Assembly (NCBI GenBank): GCA_016464825.1
Contig: JAEKNQ010000059.1
Span: forward strand, 1-64,000
Length of the DNA: 64,000 nt
Source: Candidatus Dormiibacter inghamiae
GTDB taxonomy: Bacteria; Chloroflexota; Dormibacteria; Dormibacterales; Dormibacteraceae
Reading direction: 5' to 3'
Shown: positions 8,341 through 16,683 of the stretch, in pieces
Layout: each line of letters opens with the position of its first letter
Position numbering within the stretch: the first letter of the stretch is position 1
Made by a program: the position numbers and the translations under genes
Notes under the pieces: generated by a model
The model's database searches: none
The model's input: only the letters and a program-made list of their open reading frames with translations
Told to the model about the DNA's origin: nothing

Positions 8341-9852
8341 TTGGCGCACTTATTGGAGCTCACGGAGATCATAAAGACATTCCCCAACGGCACGATTGCG
8401 TTGAAGGGAGTCGATTTCCGCGTCGATCGTGGATCTGTTCACGGGCTGGTGGGCGCCAATGGGGCCGGCAAGTCGACGCTATTCAAGATCGTCGCTGGGG
8501 CCATTAAGCCAAGCACCGGCACGATCAGCTGGAAGGGGCAACCAGTTCAGTGGGGGAGTCCGGCGGCGCCGAGAGCCGCCGGAATCTCCACCATTTACCA
8601 ACACATTCCTCTGGTGCCGACTGTCTCGGTTCTCGAGAACGTCTTTCTCGGGGAGAGCGGTTTGCTGATGAACCGCCCGAGGTGGCTGGGGCGCTACGAT
8701 CAGCTGCTAGAACGCATCGGCTATCGGCTCGATCCCGACCTCCTCGTCGGCGAACTATCCATTGGCCAGCGACAGATGGTGGCGATTCTCCACGCGATGG
8801 CGTCAGGAGCGGAGCTTGTAATGATGGACGAACCCACAGCGTCGTTGTCTCAAGGGGAGAGAGAGCTGGTGTTCAGCACGGTTCGCCGACTTAGTGAGAA
8901 GGACGCCACCACCTTCATCTACTGCTCGCACTTTCTAGACGAGGTGCTGTCGCTAACGGATACGGTGACAGCCCTGCGCGATGGCCGAGTGGTCCTTCGC
9001 TTACCCACGGCGGAAGTATCCGAGGACGCGCTGGTGGAGGCCATGGTGGGGCGAAAGCTCATGCATATGGAGGATAGTCGGGTAGCTCCAATACCGGATG
9101 AAGTCCCAGTGGCCCTCGATGTACGAGAACTTCGTTCACCGGCCCGGATAGGTGGTGTGTCGTTCCGGTTACGCACCGGCGAGATCCTCGGCTTGGCGGG
9201 CCTCTTGGGTTCCGGCCGATCCGAGATACTACATGCCATCTTCGGATCCGACCGCCGAGCCACAGGTGCAGTCACACTGGCGGGCCGCACCCTGCAACGC
9301 TCGCCGCAGGCCTCCGTCCGTGCTGGCTTGGCCCTGGTTCCCGAGGATAGGGTGCGCCAAGGCCTGGTGACGGATTGGGAGATCTGGCGAAACACGAGCC
9401 TGCCTGACTTGGATCGACTATCACGTCGAGCATGGTTACCACAATTGGCCCGGGAACTCGACCGGGCGAGGCGCGCCATCAAAGAACTGAAGATCGTAGC
9501 CTCAGGTCCACATGAGCCGGTGTCGTCCCTCAGCGGCGGTAACGCCCAGAAGGTCGTCTTCGCGAAGTGGTTGTACGGTCGAGTGCAGGTGTTCTTGCTG
9601 GATGAGCCGACAGTGGGGGTCGACGTAGGTACCAAGGCCGACATCCTGGAATTGATCAGGCACTTTGCCCAAGCAGGGAAGTCAGTGCTAATGGTTTCTT
9701 CGGAATTTGAGGAGTTGCTGGCCGTCTGTCACCGCATTCTCGTCGTACGTCACGGAAATATCGTGGCTGAACGCAATTCATCTGACACCTCCGAAGAGGA
9801 GCTGGTATCGCTGGCAAGCGGTCTTCAGCCAGCCGCTGCGCCGGAACTATGA
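8341..9852 (+). CDS. Sugar ABC transporter ATP-binding protein (RbsA/MglA type)
   Basis: The 503-residue protein holds two fused nucleotide-binding domains, as is usual for ribose/galactose/xylose importers. The first has Walker A GANGAGKSTLFKI, signature LSIGQRQMV and Walker B LVMMDEPTAS. The second has the degenerate Walker A GLLGSGRSEIL, signature LSGGNAQKVVFAKW and Walker B VFLLDEPTVGVD. The TTG start at 8341 follows the binding-protein gene by 24 bases, and the stop overlaps the permease start as ATGA. It energises uptake at the inner face of the membrane. Confidence 0.93.
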   Translation: MAHLLELTEIIKTFPNGTIALKGVDFRVDRGSVHGLVGANGAGKSTLFKIVAGAIKPSTGTISWKGQPVQWGSPAAPRAAGISTIYQHIPLVPTVSVLENVFLGESGLLMNRPRWLGRYDQLLERIGYRLDPDLLVGELSIGQRQMVAILHAMASGAELVMMDEPTASLSQGERELVFSTVRRLSEKDATTFIYCSHFLDEVLSLTDTVTALRDGRVVLRLPTAEVSEDALVEAMVGRKLMHMEDSRVAPIPDEVPVALDVRELRSPARIGGVSFRLRTGEILGLAGLLGSGRSEILHAIFGSDRRATGAVTLAGRTLQRSPQASVRAGLALVPEDRVRQGLVTDWEIWRNTSLPDLDRLSRRAWLPQLARELDRARRAIKELKIVASGPHEPVSSLSGGNAQKVVFAKWLYGRVQVFLLDEPTVGVDVGTKADILELIRHFAQAGKSVLMVSSEFEELLAVCHRILVVRHGNIVAERNSSDTSEEELVSLASGLQPAAAPEL

Positions 9853-11114
9853 GTACGATCTCTCACCCGCGATGGCTGGCACCATTCCGACAATCGAGAA
9901 GTCTGGACAGCTTTCGGCTTCAGAATGCCGGTGTCGTCTATGCCCTGATTCTCATGGTTGTGGTGTTGACCGTGGTAAGCCTGATAGAGGGCCGCCCCCC
10001 TTATCTTTCGCCAATCAATACCGCTAATGTTCTCGACCAGACAGGGATAGTGGGCATTCTGGCCGTGTTCATGACCATCGTCTTGATCAGTGGCAATTTT
10101 GACCTGTCAATCGGCGCCATCGCAGTGGTGGTTGCGGGGTTCAGCCTGATGGCGGAGGACCGATATGGCGTCCTGGTATCAGTTGTAGGTGGGCTACTGA
10201 TCGGGTTGGCCTTCGGTCTGGTCAATGGGCTGTTGGTCCAGCTGGTTGGCATCAACGCGTTCATCGTCACGCTTGGCACTCAAACTGCGATTCGAGCCGT
10301 ACTGTTGATCTTCACCAACGGCTCCTCAGTGCAGGCGCGCGGGGAGGGCCTATATGACCTGATCGGCGGCAACGGTTCGCCGCTCAACCTTCGGATTGCG
10401 GCGGTCGTAATAGGGCTCGTCCTGTTGGTCGCTGGAGCTGCCAGTATGCGTCAGCAGCGCAGACGAAGCCAACCAATTGACCTCCGCACGCTGGCCTTGC
10501 TCGTTGGTGGAGCAACACTGTCCATCATCAGTTGGCTGGTGTTTCCGGATGAGTGGCCCCTCAGCAAGCAGGTCTACGTCATGTTCGCTCTGACCATCCT
10601 CTGCTGGGCCGTACTTCGATTCACGATAGTCGGCCGTCGGCTGTACGCGGTAGGTGGAAACGGTGAAGCGGCGCGACTCTCCGGCATCAATGTCGCGGCC
10701 TACAAGATCGTGCCCTTCGCACTCAATGGCTGTGCGGCCGCCATCGCGGGCATCCTCTATGCGGGTCGTTTCGGAGCGACCAACCCCAACGCGCTTACCG
10801 GAATCGAGCTGACGGTCCTAGCTGCCGCGATTCTAGGCGGGACGTCGCTATTCGGCGGCGCTGGGAGCGTAGTCAAGTCGCTGGTTGGTGCGCTGATACT
10901 GTTCGTATTAGGAAACGGCTTCAATATTCTCAACCTCGGGTCCAACTACCAGGGTCTAATCCAGGGCATCGTTATCATCGGCGCAGCCGGAATCTACGTC
11001 ATCGCTAGTCGGAGAGGGTTAGGCTCCGGAACTCAGCGCGAAGGCAAGGACACTGTCGGAGCAGCGCAGTCCGATTCCACTCCGTCGGAACCCCAGAGCG
11101 TTCGGCCGGCGTAG
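9849..11114 (+). CDS. Sugar ABC transporter permease (RbsC/XylH type)
   Basis: This 421-residue membrane protein has about ten hydrophobic segments, the family's LIMGGNFDLSIGA-like region (here LISGNFDLSIGAIAVVVAG) and VGINAFIVTLGTQTAIRAV. The late ALTGIELTVLAAAILGGTSLFGGAGS motif contacts the ATPase. Its length and the central soluble loop (SMRQQRRRSQPID) fit the XylH-like longer permeases. It is the last gene of the LacI-linked cluster and ends 54 bases before a gene transcribed towards it. Confidence 0.92.
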   Translation: MSTISHPRWLAPFRQSRSLDSFRLQNAGVVYALILMVVVLTVVSLIEGRPPYLSPINTANVLDQTGIVGILAVFMTIVLISGNFDLSIGAIAVVVAGFSLMAEDRYGVLVSVVGGLLIGLAFGLVNGLLVQLVGINAFIVTLGTQTAIRAVLLIFTNGSSVQARGEGLYDLIGGNGSPLNLRIAAVVIGLVLLVAGAASMRQQRRRSQPIDLRTLALLVGGATLSIISWLVFPDEWPLSKQVYVMFALTILCWAVLRFTIVGRRLYAVGGNGEAARLSGINVAAYKIVPFALNGCAAAIAGILYAGRFGATNPNALTGIELTVLAAAILGGTSLFGGAGSVVKSLVGALILFVLGNGFNILNLGSNYQGLIQGIVIIGAAGIYVIASRRGLGSGTQREGKDTVGAAQSDSTPSEPQSVRPA

Positions 11115-11167
11115 TCGACACGCGAGCGGCATCCGCCTGGGTAAAGGTAGAGAGAGCTGGCGATGAA

Positions 11168-11845
11168 TCAGAAGGCACCATACCGCAGGTACGCGTCCTG
11201 AGGATCCGCACCTTCTCGGATCGCTTTCCGCACGGCGCTCTCGGTGTTGACCAGTTGCTCCGCTCGAGAAACGACCTCCTCCGCCATTTCAGATGGGATC
11301 ACTACTACACCATCGCGATCGCCAAGAATGTAGTCGCCGCACGCTATTTGGACGCCGCCAATTGCAACTGGATCTCCAAGCTGGTCGACAAGCCACTGAC
11401 CAACCACATCGGCTGGAGTGGAATACCGGCAGAAGACCGGGAAGCCGATCCCTAGGATGAACTCGGCATCCCTGCAGCCGCCATCGACAACATAACCAAC
11501 TACCTGCTTAGCCTGCAGAGTCTCAGCCGAAAGCTCACCCATGTGGGCTAGCCGGCCGTCGTTGGGCTGGCAGACCACCACGGTTCCTGCAGGCGCTGCC
11601 GACAGCAGACCTGTCCATGCCAAGAGCGTTTGGTGCGGATCGGCGTCGTGGACTCTCTGGCCGCCGACCGTGAAGGCCGGGCCGGCGAGGCGGTGTCGAG
11701 GATCCAGAGACCGGATGGTCGAGGGAAGAACGCACTCACGGCGACCAAGATCGCGGAGCACGTCGTATACGACGCCCGTATAGCACCGCGCCAAGCGCAT
11801 GGACAGCTTGTCGCTTGCCTTAATCTGGCCTCTCAATCGGGCCAT
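11168..11845 (-). CDS. RraA-family protein (HMG/CHA aldolase or decarboxylase type)
   Basis: The 225-residue protein has the RraA/dimethylmenaquinone-methyltransferase-family core: TGVVYDVLRDLGRR, LAGPAFTV, GLLSAAPAGTVVVCQP, VVGYVVDGGCRDAEFI and GDYILGDRDGVVVIP. The GG-CRD and GD-DGVVV motifs carry the Arg and Asp used by HMG/CHA aldolases for substrate and metal binding. True RraA RNase E regulators are shorter and lack part of this set, so an aldolase or oxaloacetate decarboxylase is more likely. The ATG at 11845 overlaps the end of the creatininase-like gene by 13 bases; the two form a minus-strand pair. Confidence 0.85.
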   Translation of the reverse strand: MARLRGQIKASDKLSMRLARCYTGVVYDVLRDLGRRECVLPSTIRSLDPRHRLAGPAFTVGGQRVHDADPHQTLLAWTGLLSAAPAGTVVVCQPNDGRLAHMGELSAETLQAKQVVGYVVDGGCRDAEFILGIGFPVFCRYSTPADVVGQWLVDQLGDPVAIGGVQIACGDYILGDRDGVVVIPSEMAEEVVSRAEQLVNTESAVRKAIREGADPQDAYLRYGAF

Positions 11846-12579
11846 TCGATGCTTAGTACCTCACCTAGCCGCCGCACGACGGCGTCTACCAGTCGTTGCC
11901 CTTTCTCGGCGCTGGCCATGTGCACGAGCCCGTAGACTCCATCCGGAGCTTCCTCTAGCACTCGGGGGACCTGATAGACACCTGGCAGAAGCCCCACCTC
12001 AGCTATTGGTCGGCCCAGCGGCCCCTCCAGCGCCTGTCGGTCGACGAGGTCATGATTCAGGTGAAGCTGGAGCGATGTTTCCATCTCGCCCGCGTGCCCG
12101 ATATGGCCTTCGTCAGTCTCTGCGATCGCGGCCATCTCGGCGGGCACGATGTTCCAGTAGGTGATTGGAAGAACGTGTACCCCTGTCGAGCTGGCTCGCA
12201 GCGCGACGGTGTCAATCAGCGCTTGGTTGCCGCCATGCCCGTTAAGAATTACGATGCGGGCGAATCCGCCCGCAGCAATGCTATTGCAGAGGTCGAGCAA
12301 AAGATCGCTCAGGGTCTCGACCCTTAGCGAGATTGTGCCAGCGAAAACCGCGTGATAGTGAGATATGCCCCAGGCAACCGGCGGGGCCACGACCACCGGC
12401 GGGTTGGTGGCGGCCGCCGAGACCCGGTTCGCGATGTGCCAAGCGTTGACGATATCGGTTCCCACCGGAAGATGTGGGCCGTGCTGCTCAACCGCGCCAA
12501 GCGGGATAAGGACTACGGCTCGCTGATCACGAAGTTCTGCCAACTGACTGCGCCGAAGGCTGGTCCAGATCAGAGCCAT
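11833..12579 (-). CDS. Creatininase-family amidohydrolase
   Basis: Starting at ATG 12579 gives 248 residues. The frame stays open to 12759, but the extension has no family similarity. The protein shows the family's metal-ligand set: LIPLGAVEQHGPHLPVGTD (Glu, His, Asp), GISHYHAVFAGTISL, VILNGHGGNQALI and DEGHIGHAGEMETS. Such enzymes hydrolyse cyclic or linear amides (creatinine, formamides, mycofactocin precursor) with two metals in the cytoplasm. With the RraA-like partner it may form a short degradative operon facing the sugar cluster. The substrate cannot be told. Confidence 0.85.
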   Translation of the reverse strand: MALIWTSLRRSQLAELRDQRAVVLIPLGAVEQHGPHLPVGTDIVNAWHIANRVSAAATNPPVVVAPPVAWGISHYHAVFAGTISLRVETLSDLLLDLCNSIAAGGFARIVILNGHGGNQALIDTVALRASSTGVHVLPITYWNIVPAEMAAIAETDEGHIGHAGEMETSLQLHLNHDLVDRQALEGPLGRPIAEVGLLPGVYQVPRVLEEAPDGVYGLVHMASAEKGQRLVDAVVRRLGEVLSIEWPD

Positions 12580-12832
12580 CAGCCGACCACCGAGTAGACG
12601 ATCTGCGAGACCTTGCGCGAAGCCGGCCCACCCTCGTGTGACATCAGTCCCGAATAGTTTGCAGGATAATCGGCGCCCAGTCCCCTCGCCTACGCGTGAC
12701 TCTCTCCAAATCCCCATCAGCGACCTGTTGCTGCTGGCATATGCTAACCCGACGGGCATCGCGTGCTTTGGCTAGTGAAAGCGACGCGGTTGTGAGGACA
12801 TCTAGAATTCGTCGCCTATGGGGTATCCATGT

Positions 12833-13375
12833 AACCGGGTTGGATCGGCGGATTCGTCCGCCATGGGCGGCCAGCAGGCTGGCGATCAAGGCTGGGCGCG
12901 TGACCTCCTCCCCGTGGCGGCGTCGACGCACTGCGTGGGGCCGCGGAGCAGCGATGAGGTCCTGGTAGCAGACGGGGTCGTGACAGGCGGCGAGCTCGAG
13001 CACCCGATAGAACACCAGCCCCCGACTGCCGAAGCGCCGACGGTTGAAACGGAACACGAACTCGTTGAGGTAGGCCGGCAGATGAGCCTCGTTGAGCGAG
13101 CCTTGGTGGGTTCCCAGCAGCCACCGCTTGGCCGGCGAGGCCACCCGGTTGGACGGTGGGCAGCAGCACAGCTCACCGGGAGCTTCTCTGCGGGCGCGAG
13201 CGGCCCGCTGGCTGCGTCTCTGGTGTGCGTGACCAAGCCCGCCGATGCCCTGGTAGCTCTCGGCCAGGCGTCGCTGATGACGGTCGCTCTTGGCTCGACG
13301 TGATCGGCGACGAGGACGCGTCGAGGCAGCGGACACATTTACCAGCTGCGCCATCCGGCACCGCCCGATGCCTTT
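12833..13375 (-). pseudogene. IS1595-family transposase remnant
   Basis: Pieces of an ISXO2/IS1595-type transposase lie on the minus strand in shifted frames: KGIGRCRMAQLVNVSAAS (about 13375-13325), VLVADHVEPRATVISDAW (about 13315-13265), then AKRWLLGTHQGSLNEAHLPA and YLNEFVFRFNRRRFG (about 13140-13025) and LVFYRVLELAACHDP. The last tract matches the highly conserved C-terminal region of this family. At least two frameshifts separate the pieces and no N-terminal zinc-ribbon part is left. A 402-codon open frame covers the region, but only parts of it are in the transposase frame. Confidence 0.7.
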
Positions 13376-13384
13376 CGGCTGGAT

Positions 13385-13676
13385 GCGGTCGAGGCTGAGC
13401 ACCCCGTCGTGTGCCTGCACTTCCTCCTCGAAGCCAGCTACTCGGCACGCAATGCGGAGGAGCACGCGGAGCTCTTCACGGAGCTTCTCGCGCTTCACTG
13501 GGCGGCCATTGACGCGGAGGTTGAGCACCGGGCGATCGAGGGTCAACGCCAGCTTGCTCAGCGGGGGCACCACCGCCTGCCTCCGGTCGATTTGCTGATC
13601 GCGGCCCTGGCCAACCGGCATTAGATCGGCGTGCTGCACTATGACCACGACTACGACCTGATCACGTCGCTGACGA
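13385..13676 (+). pseudogene. VapC-type PIN-domain toxin remnant with in-frame stop
   Basis: The plus-strand frame reads VVCLHFLLEASYSARNAEEH, then ALHWAAIDAEVEHRAIEGQR, VDLLIAALANRH, a TAG at 13622-13624, and continues in the same frame as GVLHYDHDYDLITSL. This order (helix with LLE-YSAR, DLLIAA, LHYDxDYDLI) is that of VapC PIN toxins, the late Asp residues being metal ligands. The N-terminal catalytic Asp region is lost against the IS1595 remnant. The TAG and truncation make it inactive. Its boundary with the transposase remnant is uncertain by about 50 bases. Confidence 0.6.
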
Positions 13677-13963
13677 CCTCCGCTTCGCCAGCGTCTGGAT
13701 GGCGGGGCCTGTGTGTCTTTGAGTCGACGGATGCTCATGAGATCCACGCCCCCCAAGGCCGAACCCGGGCCCTCGCAGAGGAGACTGGCGTTCGGCCGAC
13801 GGCAATGCCGCCTCACGAGCAGACGACGCGCCACAGGAAGGGTTAACGGCACAGGCGTGCCAGCCTCGCCGTACTACAAAAACTGTAGTACAACTGTAGT
13901 AAGCTAACACCCCCTTTATCACTTAACGGCCTCATCTCTGGCAGCGTCTGTATTCGAAATTCG

Positions 13964-14036
13964 TGCGCCCGGAGGGAATCGAACCCCCTGCCTTGCGGTC
14001 CGGAGCCGCACGCTCTGTCCGATGAGCTACGGGCGC
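13964..14036 (-). tRNA. tRNA-Arg (anticodon CCG)
   Basis: The minus strand folds as a full cloverleaf: acceptor GCGCCCG/CGGGCGC, D-arm GCTC/GAGC, anticodon stem TGCGG/CCGCA around loop CTCCGGA (anticodon CCG), and T-arm GGGGG/CCCTC with loop TTCGATT. It reads the CGG arginine codon. The discriminator is A, and no CCA is encoded after it. Confidence 0.93.
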
Positions 14037-14066
14037 GACGCGAAGCCAGTCTAACCTTGCCCAGTC

Positions 14067-14711
14067 ATGCCACCCAGACCAACGAGCCTTCGGCCGGGAC
14101 GCATCGTTGCCGTGGTCGCCGTCACGCTGACGATGCTCTCAGCCCTTGCCTGCGGTCCGCTGGCCTTCAACCAGGTCGAGCCCACTCAGGTGGGGCTGCA
14201 GGCACGAGACGTCTCGGCTGAGTTCAAGCCCTGCGGTCCGCCAAGCGACATAGAGACCTACCTCAAGCGTCTCCCGATCACCTCGCCGTGGCGGTCGCAA
14301 CTGTCCAGCGGTTGGAAGCAGCTGCAGGGCGAGGGAGCCGACGCTTCTGCCGCAACCGAGTTCGCCACCGGCAGCGATTCGTGCACAGCCGAGCCCGGCT
14401 CAAGCTCGAGCCGGAGTGTCAGCTCGGTTGTCGCCCGCTTCTCCGACGACGGAGCCGCCCAGCGAGCCTTCCAGGTCGGCGTCTTCGGCTTCCCGACGCC
14501 AGGCGAGGACCAGCTGGAGCCAGGCCTTCGACAGGGAGTCGGGACGCAGCTCGGCGCTCACTCTTGGTTGCGCCAGCGGACAGTGGACAACCGCAATATT
14601 TCAGTGGCCCTCTGGCAGTCTCACCAATTTTGTATCTTCGTGCTGGCCTGGGCGCTCGACTCGGTCGAGCTGCAGCGGGCCCTGGTGGCCATTGACGGGC
14701 GGGCCGGCTGA
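14067..14711 (+). CDS. Putative lipoprotein of unknown function
   Basis: The 214-residue product has a basic N-terminus, a hydrophobic segment (IVAVVAVTLTMLSALACG) and a lipobox LSALAC with Cys at about residue 29, so it is probably anchored on the outer face of the cytoplasmic membrane. The rest is soluble, Ser/Gly-rich around residues 105-120, with FSDDGAAQRAFQVGVFGFP and a C-terminal WALDSVELQRALVAIDG. No family is recognised. It lies alone between the two tRNA-Arg genes. A TAACCT box at 14052-14057, nine bases before the ATG, could give a very short leader. Confidence 0.7.
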   Translation: MPPRPTSLRPGRIVAVVAVTLTMLSALACGPLAFNQVEPTQVGLQARDVSAEFKPCGPPSDIETYLKRLPITSPWRSQLSSGWKQLQGEGADASAATEFATGSDSCTAEPGSSSSRSVSSVVARFSDDGAAQRAFQVGVFGFPTPGEDQLEPGLRQGVGTQLGAHSWLRQRTVDNRNISVALWQSHQFCIFVLAWALDSVELQRALVAIDGRAG

Positions 14712-14746
14712 GCCGAAGGCGTCAGTACACTAGGGGCTGCGCGTGC

Positions 14747-14822
14747 GCGCCTGTAGCTCACCGGATAGAGCGCTTGCCTGCGGAGCAAGAGGCAGCAGGT
14801 TCGATTCCTGCCAGGCGCACCA
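14747..14822 (+). tRNA. tRNA-Arg (anticodon GCG), CCA encoded
   Basis: The fold is near perfect: acceptor GCGCCTG/CAGGCGC, D-arm GCTC/GAGC, anticodon stem CTTGC/GCAAG around CTGCGGA (anticodon GCG), T-arm GCAGG/CCTGC, discriminator A and an encoded CCA at 14820-14822. It reads CGC. Most bacteria decode CGU/CGC with an ACG tRNA edited to inosine by TadA, so a GCG arginine tRNA is uncommon. A recombinase gene follows about 90 bases downstream on the same strand, so the gene may have served as an integration site. Confidence 0.93.
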
Positions 14823-14911
14823 CTAACCTCTCTGCAGTCGATTTCGAACTCTGAAGCAGCGTAGGCTACCAAGCCGCAAGCATCTTCAAGCACTGCACAA
14901 ATGGCCCTGAT

Positions 14912-15907
14912 ATGTCGCGAGCATGCGCTATAGTGGAGCGGCCTCGCCACGAGGCCGCTATGCTTGCCGACATAATGCCTGAACCGACCGTCGCGTCTTC
15001 CGCGCCCCTGGAGTCGCTGATCGGTGACTACTTGGCACACTGCCGCGCCCGAGGCCTATCCCCCAGCACTGTCAACCAGTCCTATCGCTACCCGCTTCAT
15101 GGGATTCTCCTACCGTTCTGTGCGCGGGAGAACATCCGGGAGATCGGCAGTCTCACCGCGCGCAAGCTGGACGTCCTCTCGGCTGAGCTCCTGGAGAATG
15201 GGGGCCGGAACGGTTCCCCTCTCTCCAAGCACTCGGTTCACTCCTACACGCGCGCGATCAACCACTTCCTGACCTGGGCGCAGAAGGAAGGCGAGAAGGT
15301 GCCGGCCAAGGCTCAGCTACCCCGGTTGCCCAAGCGCCTGGTGGACGTGCTCAGCCGGGAGGAGATCCAACACATGGAGGAAGCCGCACGGTCTGAGCGC
15401 GACAAGCTGATTGTTCGCATACTGGCGGATACGGGCCTTCGCGTCGGAGAGCTGCTCGGCCTCCGCACCAGTGACCTCATTGAGCAGGGCCGCAACTACT
15501 ACCTGCACGTTCGCGGCAAGGGCTCGCAGGATCGACTGGTGCCTGTACCCCGGCTCTACCGTCGCCTACGGATTTTCGCGGAGCGCGGTCGACCCCGTGA
15601 CGCGGGCAGCACTCGGCTCTTTATCTCTCACCGGCGCCGACCCGGCGGAGAATATCAACCGCTCACTACGTCCGGCGTAGATCAGATGCTTCGCCACCTG
15701 GCCGAGGAGGCAGGTATCACGAAGCGGGTTTATCCGCACCTGCTCAGACACTCATTCGCTACCTGGCAGCTGACGCGCGGAATGAACCCAATCCAGCTTG
15801 CGCAGATCCTGGGCCACTCCTCGCTAGCCATGATCCAGCAGGTCTACAGCCACCTCAGCCCTGGGGACGCCTACGAGGCCATGCTGCGAACGCTCCAAGA
15901 CGACTAA
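14912..15907 (+). CDS. Tyrosine recombinase / integrase (XerD-like)
   Basis: The product has an N-terminal SAM-like core-binding domain (ESLIGDYLAHCRARGLSPST) and a C-terminal catalytic domain. Numbered from ATG 14912 the visible catalytic set is R177 (TGLRVGELLGL), K203 (RGKGSQDR), H276 and R279 (HLLRH), H302 (GHSS) and Y312 (QVYSHL), so it should be active. ATG at 14960 (MLADIMPEP) is an equally good start, because a TATAGT box at 14929-14934 and a hairpin lie just upstream of it. Its position after a tRNA-Arg gene is typical of integrases of genomic islands. A matching second att site was not found in the window. Confidence 0.88.
   Translation: MSRACAIVERPRHEAAMLADIMPEPTVASSAPLESLIGDYLAHCRARGLSPSTVNQSYRYPLHGILLPFCARENIREIGSLTARKLDVLSAELLENGGRNGSPLSKHSVHSYTRAINHFLTWAQKEGEKVPAKAQLPRLPKRLVDVLSREEIQHMEEAARSERDKLIVRILADTGLRVGELLGLRTSDLIEQGRNYYLHVRGKGSQDRLVPVPRLYRRLRIFAERGRPRDAGSTRLFISHRRRPGGEYQPLTTSGVDQMLRHLAEEAGITKRVYPHLLRHSFATWQLTRGMNPIQLAQILGHSSLAMIQQVYSHLSPGDAYEAMLRTLQDD
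14929..14959 (+). promoter_or_regulatory. TATAGT box and perfect 10-bp inverted repeat at the integrase start
   Basis: TATAGT (14929-14934) is followed by AGCGGCCTCG-CCA-CGAGGCCGCT (14937-14959), a perfect 10-bp inverted repeat with a 3-base centre that ends one base before ATG 14960. The predicted transcription start falls inside the left arm, so the repeat looks more like a protein-binding operator or a recombinase accessory site than an RNA terminator. There is no T-run after it. Confidence 0.45.
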
Positions 15908-16337
15908 CCTAGCGCGGACCGCCGACCCGACACTGTGCGTCACTGTCCATGGAGCAGAAAGATGCCGATTCTGCGGATTGAACAGGAGGCTCCCTACTTC
16001 AAAGCTGGAAGCAGGCCTTCGGCAGCGTCCCTGCCGACCTAAGAGGTTCAGCCGTTTGCCGGTTTCAGGCCGGACGATCGGTTCAGGATCCCAACTACGT
16101 CATGAGCGATTTGGAGTTCAACTGGATCGAAGAGGCCGAAGACCTCTTGACAATTGTGCGTCGAGTCTGAGGTGGCGACGACCAGAGGGTTACGACAATC
16201 CACGAGCCTGGCTCGTTGAGACGTAAAGAGCCAAGAAGCCTAACGCTGCCTTAGGTAGTAGTACAGCAGTCCGCTTCCAGGGACTCGCAGTCAACACGGG
16301 CCGCAGCCCAGGAGATCCTCCAGCCCCGGCACGAGCC
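15908..16337. other. Gap without a supported gene
   Basis: Between the integrase and the IS3 element there is no frame with family similarity. A short acidic peptide, MSDLEFNWIEEAEDLLTIVR, starts at 16100 and ends at TGA 16166-16168. It has no visible ribosome site and may be a leftover C-terminus. Confidence 0.35.
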
Positions 16338-16404
16338 TGACCCCCGTGAACTGGTCCACCTGATATGAAGGTTCCACCACAACCCGAAAGGGCCAGGAGG
16401 AACC

Positions 16405-16683
16405 ATGAGACGCAGGAGACACACACCGGAGCAGGTGGTGCGCAAGCTCAGAGAGGCGGACCGTTTGCTGGCCGAGGGAAAGAGCGTGGCCGAGGTGGCC
16501 AAGACCCTGGAGGTCGGCGAGGCCACCTTGGCACGCTGGCGCAACGAGTACGGCGGCATGAAGGCCGAAGATGCCAAGGAGTTGCGCCGGCTGCGCGACG
16601 AGAACGGTCGCCTGAAGCGGGTGGTGGCCGACCTGACGCTGGACAACCAGATGCTGAAGGAGGTGGCGCGGGGAAACTTTTGA
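16405..16683 (+). CDS. IS3-family transposase OrfA
   Basis: This 92-residue protein has a helix-turn-helix (SVAEVAKTLEVGEATLARWR) and a leucine-rich C-terminal coiled coil (ELRRLRDENGRLKRVVADL), as in OrfA of the IS3 family. ATG 16405 follows the ribosome site AGGAGGAACC. The stop TGA at 16681-16683 lies just after GGGGAAACTTT, where a -1 shift into the orfB frame would yield the fused transposase. Confidence 0.88.
   Translation: MRRRRHTPEQVVRKLREADRLLAEGKSVAEVAKTLEVGEATLARWRNEYGGMKAEDAKELRRLRDENGRLKRVVADLTLDNQMLKEVARGNF

Noticed and set aside
13337-13384. Assigning 13337-13384 firmly to the VapC remnant
   Set aside because: The plus strand can be read as a VapC N-terminal part and the minus strand as an IS1595 part; both look plausible, so the boundary is left open.
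12644-13852. A 402-codon minus-strand open frame as a single gene
   Set aside because: Only patches match an IS1595 transposase, and the family match changes frame within it. Most of the rest is Arg-rich antisense sequence, including the complement of a VapC remnant.
14937-14959. The 10-bp inverted repeat before the integrase as a rho-independent terminator
   Set aside because: No T-run follows on either strand and it lies at a promoter rather than after a gene.
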